Assembly: GCA_030523775.1 (NCBI GenBank)
Contig: JAUNHW010000004.1
Location: 99,215-163,214 of the forward strand
DNA from: Akkermansia sp.
GTDB lineage: Bacteria; Verrucomicrobiota; Verrucomicrobiia; Verrucomicrobiales; Akkermansiaceae
Length of the DNA: 64,000 bases
Direction: 5' to 3'
Below are positions 55,103 to 62,717 of the stretch, one piece after another; position 1 is the first letter of the stretch; each line of letters starts with the position of its first letter. The notes under the pieces are model-generated. The model was not told the origin of the DNA and did not search any database. It saw only the letters and a list, made by a program, of their open reading frames with translations. A program made the translations under genes and the position numbers.

Positions 55103-55765
55103 TCAATCCAGCAGCGCAAGCTCCAAATCCTCCACGGAGCCGAACACGGGAAGCCCGCTCGCCACCAGGTCCCGCGCCTTGGCATAACCCCAGGCCACCA
55201 GCAGGCATTCGCAGGGCGCGTTTGCGGCTGTGCGGGCATCGTGCATGGAATCCCCCACCAGCGTGAGCTCATCCACGCCCACGCCCCATTCTGCGGCTAT
55301 GTGGCGCAGGGCTGCGGGGTCCGGTTTGCGGGGGAACTTGCCGGAAAAGCCCATCACCGGGGCAAAGGGGATGGTGGAGAAGAGCGAGCGCACCATCGGC
55401 TCCGTCACATCGTGCGGCTTGTTGGAGAGCACGGCCATCTTGGCACCCTCCGCCGCCAGGCGGCTCAGCAGGATGGGTATGCCGGGGTACACGCGCGTCA
55501 TGTCCCCCTGCCAGGTGCCGGGGTACTCCTGCCGGAAGCCCGCGTGCACCTCCTCCAGCAAATCCGCGGGGGCCTCCGCCGCATCCGCGTAGCCGATGGC
55601 CGCCGCGCACAGGTTGGCTGCGCCGCGGCCTATCATGAAGCGCACGGCGTGTTCCGGGTGCGTGGGCAGCCCCAGCTTTTCCAAGGCCAGGTTCAGCGCG
55701 GCGGCTATCCCGGGCAGGGAGTGCACCAGCGTGCCGTCCAAATCAAAGACAAGGTGCCGTTTCAT
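55103..55765 (-). CDS. gph: HAD-family phosphatase, phosphoglycolate phosphatase-like
   Basis: 220 residues. HAD motif I 'FDLDGTLVHS', motif II 'VLSNKPHDVT', the motif III Lys in 'GKFPRKPDP', and motif IV 'LVGDSMHDARTAANA'. The Gph-like cap helices lie between motifs I and II. Gph clears 2-phosphoglycolate formed during DNA repair or oxygenase side reactions; other small phosphates are possible. Its ATG overlaps the lpxA stop (ATGA). Confidence 0.85.
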   Translation of the reverse strand: MKRHLVFDLDGTLVHSLPGIAAALNLALEKLGLPTHPEHAVRFMIGRGAANLCAAAIGYADAAEAPADLLEEVHAGFRQEYPGTWQGDMTRVYPGIPILLSRLAAEGAKMAVLSNKPHDVTEPMVRSLFSTIPFAPVMGFSGKFPRKPDPAALRHIAAEWGVGVDELTLVGDSMHDARTAANAPCECLLVAWGYAKARDLVASGLPVFGSVEDLELALLD

Positions 55766-56547
55766 CAGTGAATGAAGCCGCGTTCGGATGTCTGCAGGAA
55801 CTCCACCAGGTGGCGCACATGCGGGTTGTTGCCGTACTGCTCGTCAGAGGTGACGGTCTGCAGCTCCTCCTGCAGGTTGCCGCCCTTGTAGAGGAAAATC
55901 TTGCGGTAGGCGAATTTCAGGGCGCGCACATCGTCCTCTGAGAACCCGCGGCGCTGCAGGCCGATGGTGTTGATGGCACGCACGGCGGCGGGTGCGCCCT
56001 CGATAATGGTGTAGGGCGGCACGTCCATGGGCACGCGGGCGCAGCCGCCCACCATGGCATGAGCGCCCACGCGCACAAACTGGTGCAGCGCGGCGAACCC
56101 GCTCACAATGGCCCAGTCGCCGATATGGCAGTGCCCCGCTATGCCGGCGTATCCGGAAATGATGCAGTGGTCTCCCACCACGCACTCGTGGCCGCAGTGG
56201 CTGTTGATGAGGAAGTTGTTGTGGGAGCCGATGATGGTCTTGGTCTCCGCCGTGGTGGAGCGGTTGATGTTGCAGTTCTCGCGGAACGTGTTGTGGTCCC
56301 CCACCTCCAGGAAGGTGGGTTCGCCCTTGTACTTGAGGTCCTGCGTCTGCAGGCCGATGACCGCGAACGGGTAGAATACGTTGCCCTCGCCAAAGGTGGA
56401 GGGGCCGCCCAGCACCACGTGGCTGTGCAGGATGCACCCGCGCCCCAGTTTCACATGCGGGCCCACCACGCAGTAGGGCCCGATTTTCACGTCCTCCGCC
56501 AATTCAGCGGTGGGATCGATGATTGCTGTGGGATGTATTTCAGCCAT
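55765..56547 (-). CDS. lpxA: UDP-N-acetylglucosamine acyltransferase
   Basis: 260 residues. It starts lipid A synthesis by O-acylating UDP-GlcNAc. The hexapeptide-repeat left-handed helix is obvious ('IHPTAIIDPTAELAEDVKIG' onward), with the catalytic His region 'NNFLINSHCGHECVVGDHCI' and 'GFAALHQFVRVGAHAMVGGC', and the LpxA-type C-terminal helices. Minus-strand TTGAAT, 16 bases, TACAAT lies six bases before the ATG at 56547, so translation probably begins there without a leader; a GTG two codons earlier is the alternative. Confidence 0.95.
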   Translation of the reverse strand: MAEIHPTAIIDPTAELAEDVKIGPYCVVGPHVKLGRGCILHSHVVLGGPSTFGEGNVFYPFAVIGLQTQDLKYKGEPTFLEVGDHNTFRENCNINRSTTAETKTIIGSHNNFLINSHCGHECVVGDHCIISGYAGIAGHCHIGDWAIVSGFAALHQFVRVGAHAMVGGCARVPMDVPPYTIIEGAPAAVRAINTIGLQRRGFSEDDVRALKFAYRKIFLYKGGNLQEELQTVTSDEQYGNNPHVRHLVEFLQTSERGFIH

Positions 56548-56666
56548 GCCCACATTGTACTCCCGTCGCGCGTGAATTCAAGGAAAAAACGCCGCCGCAG
56601 GCGCTTCCCCGCTCCATGGCGCAAAGAGGGCTTGAAACGCAAGTGCCCATCTGCTACCTTGCCGCC

Positions 56667-57566
56667 ATGAAGTCAGCCGTGCTAGCCGTTCTCCTGGCCT
56701 CTGCGGGCATCCTGCAGGGGGCGCCCGCCGCCGGTGTGCGGTACCACCTGCCCGCCACCGGGGTGATGCCCAGCTCCGCATCCTTTGAAATGTTCTCCTA
56801 CCTGCATGAACGGCACGGCTCCGGCAGCCTGGCCATGCAGAAGTACGAGCTGACCCTGCCGCTTTCCGACCCGCGCCGCAGCGGGTACAACGAGTGGATG
56901 TTCAACGCCTCCTTCGATGCCGAGATTGCGCACGCGCATGCGCCCGGGTTCGGGCTGCGCAAGCGAGAGCTCTACGACTTCGCCCTGCCGCTCTCCCTCA
57001 TACGCGCCTACCCATCCACCAACCGGCTCATCGTGGCGGCCGCGCCCACCCTCGCCTCGGATTTCGTGAAGTGGGAGCGCGCCCTGAGCATGAACGCCCT
57101 GGTGGAATACCGCATCAAGGCGAGCGACCGCTTCACCTACGCCTTCGGCGCGGCTTGCACCCCGCGCATGCTTTCCTGGGGGCTGCTCCCCGTTTTTTCC
57201 TTTGAATGGAAGCCGAACGATGATTGGAACGTGAAGCTGGGCGGTGCCCGGTTCACGGTGATGCGCGAGTTGCCGCGCGGCTGGAGCGCGGGCTTCTTTG
57301 CCTGCGGGGCGGGCGGCTCCTGGGCCGTGACCACGGCAGAGGGGCATTCCCGCCTGTTCCGCATGCGTACGTTGGTGGTGGGCGGCATGGCGGAGTGGGA
57401 TTTCTCCCGCCCCGGCCAGCGCAAGCGCATCGTCAACTTTGCCGTGGGTATGCCGGTGCTCACCACGGCGGAATACTGCCGCTTCAACGCCCGCAAGAAA
57501 ACCCTCGGCAAGCATCACTACGGCACGGGCGTGTACGCTTCCGCCGCCCTGGATTTCCGCTTCTGA
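56667..57566 (+). CDS. putative outer-membrane beta-barrel protein
   Basis: 299 residues. Signal peptide 'MKSAVLAVLLASAGILQGAP'. The mature part reads as alternating strands and ends 'YASAALDFRF', with a final Phe, as in barrel proteins. The pattern recalls DUF6268-type outer-membrane proteins, but I am not certain. TTGAAA (56632-56637), 17 bases, TACCTT (56655-56660) lies six bases before the ATG, again leaderless. Confidence 0.65.
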   Translation: MKSAVLAVLLASAGILQGAPAAGVRYHLPATGVMPSSASFEMFSYLHERHGSGSLAMQKYELTLPLSDPRRSGYNEWMFNASFDAEIAHAHAPGFGLRKRELYDFALPLSLIRAYPSTNRLIVAAAPTLASDFVKWERALSMNALVEYRIKASDRFTYAFGAACTPRMLSWGLLPVFSFEWKPNDDWNVKLGGARFTVMRELPRGWSAGFFACGAGGSWAVTTAEGHSRLFRMRTLVVGGMAEWDFSRPGQRKRIVNFAVGMPVLTTAEYCRFNARKKTLGKHHYGTGVYASAALDFRF

Positions 57567-57572
57567 CGCCGC

Positions 57573-58106
57573 TCACTTTCCGCCCTCCTGCACGGTGTAG
57601 CGCAGGCGCGAGGTGTCGAACCCGCGGGCGCGGGCCTCGTTCAAAAGCTCGCGTATCAGCCCGCGCTCCGGCTCCCTCTCCCGCGTGAGCAGCCACAGGT
57701 AGCGGTCGTCCTCCCCGCTCACCAGCGCTCCCGTGTACCCATCCGTGGCGTACAGGATGTGGTACGGCGTGCGGAACCAGGAGTACGGCGGCACAAAGGA
57801 AACCTGCAGGCGCCCGTCCCCCTGCGGGCAGCTCCCCATGCCGACGGCGTGGTGGCGCACACCGTCCTCATCCGTCCCGTTGTTGCTTATTTTCACGCGT
57901 CCGTCCGGCAGCATGGTGTAGTCGGTGTACACGCGGTCCAGGCCGGACTCGAAAGCGTGGTCGTAGCGCGCCTGTTCATACCAGCGGCCCATGTAGCGGC
58001 CCAGGTTCACCCCGCGCTGCGGGGCGGTGTTCACCATGCGTTGGCCGTATTCCTTGTCCTTGCGGAACATATCCTTGCAGTAGTGTATCAGAGCGCGTAT
58101 GAACAT
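57573..58106 (-). CDS. bacterial lipocalin (Blc-like)
   Basis: 177 residues. The lipocalin G-x-W motif appears in 'LGRYMGRWYEQARYDHAFES', then 'DYTMLPDGRVKISNNG', 'LQVSFVPPYSWFRTPYHILY' and 'YLWLLTREREPERGLIRELL', matching Blc order. Blc-type lipocalins bind lysophospholipids at the outer membrane, usually as lipoproteins. Here I see no lipobox or signal peptide in the ATG start at 58106 ('MFIRALIHYCKDMFRKDKEY'), so its location is unclear. Confidence 0.85.
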   Translation of the reverse strand: MFIRALIHYCKDMFRKDKEYGQRMVNTAPQRGVNLGRYMGRWYEQARYDHAFESGLDRVYTDYTMLPDGRVKISNNGTDEDGVRHHAVGMGSCPQGDGRLQVSFVPPYSWFRTPYHILYATDGYTGALVSGEDDRYLWLLTREREPERGLIRELLNEARARGFDTSRLRYTVQEGGK

Positions 58107-58203
58107 GCAGACGTGACACCGTGGCGGCGCCATCCGTTGCAAAACCGGTAGCGCGGGAAATTGCCAATTGTCAATTGGCGCGGGCGGTGCTAGAATGCCG
58201 GGC

Positions 58204-58947
58204 ATGAAACGCATTCTGTTGATGTTGTGTTCCCTGGTGTTCGGCGGCCTGGCGCAGGCGCAGCTGCCCGGTGTGTGCACGCAGGCTGTGGTGGGAGTCA
58301 CGGAGGGGTGGAACTCCTCCCACGCCCGGGTTTCCCTGGTGGAGCGCAATGCCAACGGGCAATGGGTGCGCGTGCTGGGGCCGTTCCCCGCCCGCCTGGG
58401 CCGCAACGGTACCGTCTGGGGGTTGGGCATCCACGCCAACCCGCGCGGCGCCACGCTCAAGAAGGAGGGGGATGGCCGCTCCCCCGCCGGCATTTTCGCC
58501 ATCGGCGGGCTCTGGACCACCACCAAGACCCCCGTGAAGCACGACCGCGCCCTGCCGGAGGTGAAGGTGGGGCCCAACGACCTGTGGGTGACGGATCTGA
58601 ACATGCCCAAGTACTACAACCGCTACGTGCGGTTGGACCACCCCGCCGCCACGCCGTGGGAGCTGCATGAGCAGATGAAGCAGACGGACTACCCGCACAG
58701 CATCAAGCTGCTCATCTGCCACAACACGGCGGGCACGCCGGGGCGCCCCGTGCTGGGCGGCGGCTCCTCCATCTTCTTCCACATTTGGCGCAACGACGGC
58801 GCAGCCCCCACCGCCGGGTGCACCACCCTGCAGGAGCAGAACCTGCGCGCCATCATCAGCCGGCTCAGCGTGGCGCGCCACCCCGTGTACATTCTGCTGC
58901 CCTCTGCAGAGTACACGCGCCTGCGCTCCGCCTGGCGGCTGCCGTAA
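58204..58947 (+). CDS. L,D-transpeptidase family protein (YkuD domain)
   Basis: 247 residues. Signal peptide 'MKRILLMLCSLVFGGLAQAQ'. The catalytic segment 'SIFFHIWRNDGAAPTAGCTT' keeps the His and the Cys in the (S/T)-x-G-C form of the YkuD fold. Such enzymes make 3-3 crosslinks in murein or attach proteins to it; this short variant belongs to the less studied ErfK-like group. TTGTCA (58168-58173), 17 bases, TAGAAT (58191-58196) stands seven bases before the ATG, so the mRNA is leaderless. Converges directly with tatC. Confidence 0.85.
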   Translation: MKRILLMLCSLVFGGLAQAQLPGVCTQAVVGVTEGWNSSHARVSLVERNANGQWVRVLGPFPARLGRNGTVWGLGIHANPRGATLKKEGDGRSPAGIFAIGGLWTTTKTPVKHDRALPEVKVGPNDLWVTDLNMPKYYNRYVRLDHPAATPWELHEQMKQTDYPHSIKLLICHNTAGTPGRPVLGGGSSIFFHIWRNDGAAPTAGCTTLQEQNLRAIISRLSVARHPVYILLPSAEYTRLRSAWRLP

Positions 58948-59985
58948 TCACCCGCAGCGGCGGGCGAACAGGATGCACAGCTCGTAGAGCAGGTACATGG
59001 GCAGCGCCATGATGAGCATGGTGCCGGGGTCCGGCGCGGGCGCCAGCACAAGCGCCAGCGCCAGACAGCCCACCAGGGCGTACGCCCGCGTGCGCTTCAT
59101 CAGCTCATAGGACAGCACGCCCAGGCGGATGAGCGGCACCACGATGACAGGGAGCTCGAAAATGACGCCGAACACCAGGATGAGCTTGGCGGTGAAGGTG
59201 AGGTAGTACCCGATGCGCCAATCGTTGTCGATTCCCATCTCCCGCGAGTAGTTGAAGAAGAAGGAGAGCACGCGCGGCAGCACCAGGAAATAGGAGAACG
59301 CGCAGCCCGCCAGGAACAGCAGGAATCCCCAGAACAGGCACTTGTACACCAGCTTGCGCTCATGCTCCAGCAGCCCCGGCACCACAAAGCGCAGCAGAAA
59401 GTACATCATCACCGGGAAGGATACTATCAGCCCGCAGAAGAACGCCAGGCTCAGGGAGAGCATGAACGCCTCCCCCGGCTGGAACGCGCCCATGAGCCCG
59501 CCCCCGTTCGCCTCTTCCCCGGCGGGGTGCGGATTGGCCCCGCTCTCATACAGGCTTTTCAACAGCGGGGTGGTGAGCATGCCCCCCGCCTCTGCCGCAG
59601 GCAGGGCGCGTGCGGCCTGGAGCTGCGGCACGGCGGCGGCAAGCTCCCGCTGGCGCGGGGTGAGCCGCGCGGTGAATTCCGCCCGCTCCCGCTCCGCCAG
59701 CATGGGCAGCACAGCCGCCGCACGGCGCGCGGTGCACCAGTCCCCGGCATCCACGCCTGCGGGCAGGGTGGTGGATTCATAGCGTGCGGAAAGTTCCTGC
59801 ACAGGGCGCGTGAGCACGGCCATCACCTCATCCGTGAAACTGAAACACAGCACCATGCCCGCCAGCAGGCACAGCCCCATGGCAATGAGCGTGCGGCGGA
59901 ATTCCTCCAGGTGGTCCAGCAGGGACATCTCCGCCCCGCCCGGCGGGGTGTGCCGCAGTTTCAGGAGCTGGTTGAGCAGGAACAT
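58948..59985 (-). CDS. tatC: Sec-independent translocase TatC with large periplasmic insertion
   Basis: 345 residues against about 250 usually. The N-terminal 'MSLLDHLEEFRRTLIAMGLC' (H-L-x-E-x-R), 'GEAFMLSLSLAFFCGLIVSF' after the first loop, 'GLLEHERK' and the late helices are TatC-like. Between helix 1 (about 35-50) and helix 2 (about 170-190) the periplasmic loop has about 115 residues, instead of about 25, Ala- and Glu-rich with predicted helices. TatC binds twin-arginine signals. tatA/B are not in the window. It starts 15 bases after the ATPase gene, so they may be co-transcribed. Confidence 0.92.
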   Translation of the reverse strand: MFLLNQLLKLRHTPPGGAEMSLLDHLEEFRRTLIAMGLCLLAGMVLCFSFTDEVMAVLTRPVQELSARYESTTLPAGVDAGDWCTARRAAAVLPMLAERERAEFTARLTPRQRELAAAVPQLQAARALPAAEAGGMLTTPLLKSLYESGANPHPAGEEANGGGLMGAFQPGEAFMLSLSLAFFCGLIVSFPVMMYFLLRFVVPGLLEHERKLVYKCLFWGFLLFLAGCAFSYFLVLPRVLSFFFNYSREMGIDNDWRIGYYLTFTAKLILVFGVIFELPVIVVPLIRLGVLSYELMKRTRAYALVGCLALALVLAPAPDPGTMLIMALPMYLLYELCILFARRCG

Positions 59986-60000
59986 GGCGGGGAAGGGGGC

Positions 60001-61035
60001 TTAGCCGATTTTGATGCCCAGCCGTTCCATGGCGGGGGTGTCCAGCGCGCAGGGGTCCGGCGCCACCCAGTGGCCCGGTTCAATTTCCCGCGGCGTGAGG
60101 TCCATGCCGATGGTGGCCTCGTAGTACGGGTGGTTCACGCGGCGGCCGAAGGCGCTGCCGGGCGGCGGGTCGATGGGTGAGGGCACTTCCCCCGGCAGGG
60201 GAATGCCGCGTTTGCCGCGGTCCGCCGGGGCGGTGGAGGGGATGGCGGAGATGAGGGCGCGCGTGTACGCATGGTACGGCGTGGCGTACAGCTGGTCCGC
60301 ATCCGCCGTTTCCACAATCTTGCCCAGGTACATCACCGCCACGCGGTCGGACATGTGCCGCACCACCGACAGGTCGTGCGAGATGAAGAGGTAGGAGAGC
60401 TTGAGCTCGCGCTGCACATCCAGCAGCAGGTTGAGCACCTGGGATTGCACGGAGACATCCAGCGCGCTCACCGGCTCGTCCAGCACCAGCAGCTGCGGCC
60501 CCAGCACCAGCGCGCGCGCAATGCCGATGCGCTGCCGCTGCCCGCCGGAGAATTCATGCGGGTACTTGTCCACCGCGGCGGCGGGGAGCCCCACCAGGTC
60601 CAGCAGTTTCAGCACGTGCTCCATGCGGGATTTGCGGGAGCCGATACCCGCCACCACCATGGGCTCCGCCACCAGGCGCCCCACGTCCATGCGCGGGTTC
60701 AGGGAATCCGCGGGGTCCTGGAACACCATTTGCACCTGGCGCCGCAGTTTGCGCAGCCGCCAGGCGGAGCGGTGGGTGATATCCCTGCCCAGCAGGCGGA
60801 TGCTGCCGGAAGTGGGCTCGTGCAGCCGCACAATGCAGCGGCCCAGCGTGCTTTTGCCGCAGCCGCTCTCCCCCACCAGCCCAAGCGTTTCACCGGGGGC
60901 TATGGAGAGGGAGACGCCGTCCACGGCTTTCAACACGCCGCGTGCGCGGGAGAGGATGCTGCGCCTTCCCGCGGGGAAGTGCATGCAGAGGTTTTCCACC
61001 TCCAGGATATTCTGCTGTTGCGCGCCGCCTCTCAC
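60001..61035 (-). CDS. oligopeptide/dipeptide ABC transporter ATPase (OppF/DppF-like)
   Basis: 344 residues from a GTG at 61035. Minus-strand TTGTCA (61071-61066), 17 bases, TAGAAT (61048-61043) lies seven bases upstream, so the GTG is the leaderless start; the in-frame ATG at 61071 is in the promoter. Walker A 'GLVGESGCGKSTLGR', signature 'FSGGQRQRIGIARAL', Walker B 'LLVLDEPVSALD', 'FISHDLSVV' and the peptide-importer C-terminal 'YTRALISAIP' are clear. It should power a peptide importer whose other parts lie outside the window. Confidence 0.93.
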   Translation of the reverse strand: MRGGAQQQNILEVENLCMHFPAGRRSILSRARGVLKAVDGVSLSIAPGETLGLVGESGCGKSTLGRCIVRLHEPTSGSIRLLGRDITHRSAWRLRKLRRQVQMVFQDPADSLNPRMDVGRLVAEPMVVAGIGSRKSRMEHVLKLLDLVGLPAAAVDKYPHEFSGGQRQRIGIARALVLGPQLLVLDEPVSALDVSVQSQVLNLLLDVQRELKLSYLFISHDLSVVRHMSDRVAVMYLGKIVETADADQLYATPYHAYTRALISAIPSTAPADRGKRGIPLPGEVPSPIDPPPGSAFGRRVNHPYYEATIGMDLTPREIEPGHWVAPDPCALDTPAMERLGIKIG

Positions 61036-61125
61036 GCCGGGTATTCTAGCATTTCCCCCGCGCCATGACAATTGGCAATTTGCATGCGGCGGCGGGCTTC
61101 ATGCCTGGCATGCCCCCGGTTCTCC

Positions 61126-62550
61126 CTACTGGGCGAGGGCGGTGAGCAGCTTTTTGTGGATGCCGCCGAACCCGCCGTTGCTCATCACCAGCAGCACGTC
61201 CTCCGGGTGGGCACGGGAGACCACGTTGGCCACGATGTCGTCCGCGTTCTCGCCCAGGTAGCAGTCCGTTCCCGTTGCCTCGATATCCGCCTTGAGCCTG
61301 GCTTCGTCCAGCTGGTCCTCCTGTGCCACGGTCTTGTGGTTCTCCACGCGCGAGATGACGGCCAGGTCCGCCTGCGAGAGGGCGTCTGCGAGCTCGTTCT
61401 GGAAAAGGTTGCGGATGGTGGTGTTGCTGCGGGGCTCGAAAAGCACCCAGAGCCGCTGCCCCGGGAAGCGCTGGCGCAGGCCGGCAATGGCCTGGCGGAT
61501 GGCTGTGGGGTGGTGCGCGAAATCGTCCACCACGGTAACGCCGTTCACGCAGCCGCGCACTTCCTGGCGGCGCGCCACGCCCTCAAAGGAGAGCAGGGCG
61601 GCCCGGATTTGGTCTGCGGAGAGCCCGGCAACGCGCGCGGCGCAGGCGGCCATGGCGGCGTTGCGCACGTTGAATTCGCCGATCATCGGCACGTCGAACT
61701 GCTCGTTGGCCATCTCCCAGGCGGTGCCCGTGCCGCCGGAGAGGGTGAAGCTGCTGCCATCCGTGCGCTGCTTCATGTCGGAGATGAGGATATCCGCATC
61801 CGGGCCGAAACCCACGCCAACCGTGCGCACCATGCGCAGCTCCCGCGTGGCGCATGCGCGGACATCCGCGCAGTTGGGGCAGTCTGCGTTCAGGAACACC
61901 ACCCCGTTGCGGGGAACCACGCGCAGCAGGCGCTTGAAGGAGAGCTTGATTTCATCCACGTTGGCGTAGATGTCCGCGTGGTCCATTTCTATGTTGTTGA
62001 TGACCACCACTTCCGGCAGGTAGTGCAGGAACTTGGAGCGCTTGTCGAAGAACGACGTGTCGTACTCGTCGCCCTCCAGCACGCAGAAGGGGGAATCCGT
62101 GAAGCGGCCGCCGCGTTTCAGGTTGCGCGCAATGCCGCCTATCATGAAACTGGGGTTCAGGCCGTTGGCCTCCATGAGCCACGCCAGCATGGAGGTGGTG
62201 GTGGTCTTGCCGTGCGTGCCGGTTACCACATAGTTCCGGTGCCCCCACAGGAAGAATTCCTTCATGGCCTCCGGCAGGCTCATGTAGCGCAGGTGGCGCT
62301 CCAGCACGGCCTCCACCTCCGGGTTGCCGCGGCTCATGGCGTTGCCGATGATGATGAGATCGGCGTCGTCCGGTATGTTTTCCGGCTTGTAGCCTTGGAA
62401 AATCTTGATTCCCTCGCTTTCCAGGAAGGTGGACATGGGCGGGTAGACATTGGCATCCGTGCCCGTGACCCCGTAGCCCTGGCGGGCCATGGCAGAGGCC
62501 ACCGCGCCCATGGCGGTGCCGCAGATTCCGAGAAAATGTACGTTCTTCAT
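61126..62550 (-). CDS. mpl: murein peptide ligase Mpl
   Basis: 474 residues. It ligates recovered L-Ala-gamma-D-Glu-mesoDAP to UDP-MurNAc in murein recycling. 'VHFLGICGTAMGAVASAMAR' and 'TGTDANVYPPMSTFLESEGI' are typical of Mpl rather than MurC; the P-loop is 'VTGTHGKTTTTSMLAWLMEA', and 'DDFAHHPTAI' and 'FEPRSNTT' follow. Start at 62550; a promoter TTGCCA, 17 bases, TACGCT lies upstream with a leader of about 30 bases. Confidence 0.93.
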   Translation of the reverse strand: MKNVHFLGICGTAMGAVASAMARQGYGVTGTDANVYPPMSTFLESEGIKIFQGYKPENIPDDADLIIIGNAMSRGNPEVEAVLERHLRYMSLPEAMKEFFLWGHRNYVVTGTHGKTTTTSMLAWLMEANGLNPSFMIGGIARNLKRGGRFTDSPFCVLEGDEYDTSFFDKRSKFLHYLPEVVVINNIEMDHADIYANVDEIKLSFKRLLRVVPRNGVVFLNADCPNCADVRACATRELRMVRTVGVGFGPDADILISDMKQRTDGSSFTLSGGTGTAWEMANEQFDVPMIGEFNVRNAAMAACAARVAGLSADQIRAALLSFEGVARRQEVRGCVNGVTVVDDFAHHPTAIRQAIAGLRQRFPGQRLWVLFEPRSNTTIRNLFQNELADALSQADLAVISRVENHKTVAQEDQLDEARLKADIEATGTDCYLGENADDIVANVVSRAHPEDVLLVMSNGGFGGIHKKLLTALAQ

Positions 62551-62717
62551 GTGTAGCAATATTCGGAGAGCGCGCAGAGCGTAGCCCAATTCGCCCTCCT
62601 TGGCAAGCTTTTTCATGTGCCCGCGCCCCGCGCGCACTACGCGCGCGCTTTTTCCTTGACCCGTCGTAGGGTTCCTGATACAAGTGGAAGCGGTCGTTGA
62701 AGCGGCCGCTCCATGTT

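Noticed and set aside
57573..58610. 345-residue version of the lipocalin
   Set aside because: The extra N-terminal part is antisense to the L,D-transpeptidase gene and its promoter.
58150..61080. Similar ATTGCCAATTGTCAATT-like bases near 58160 and 61065
   Set aside because: They are short and fall on -35 boxes of two promoters; too little to call a repeat element.
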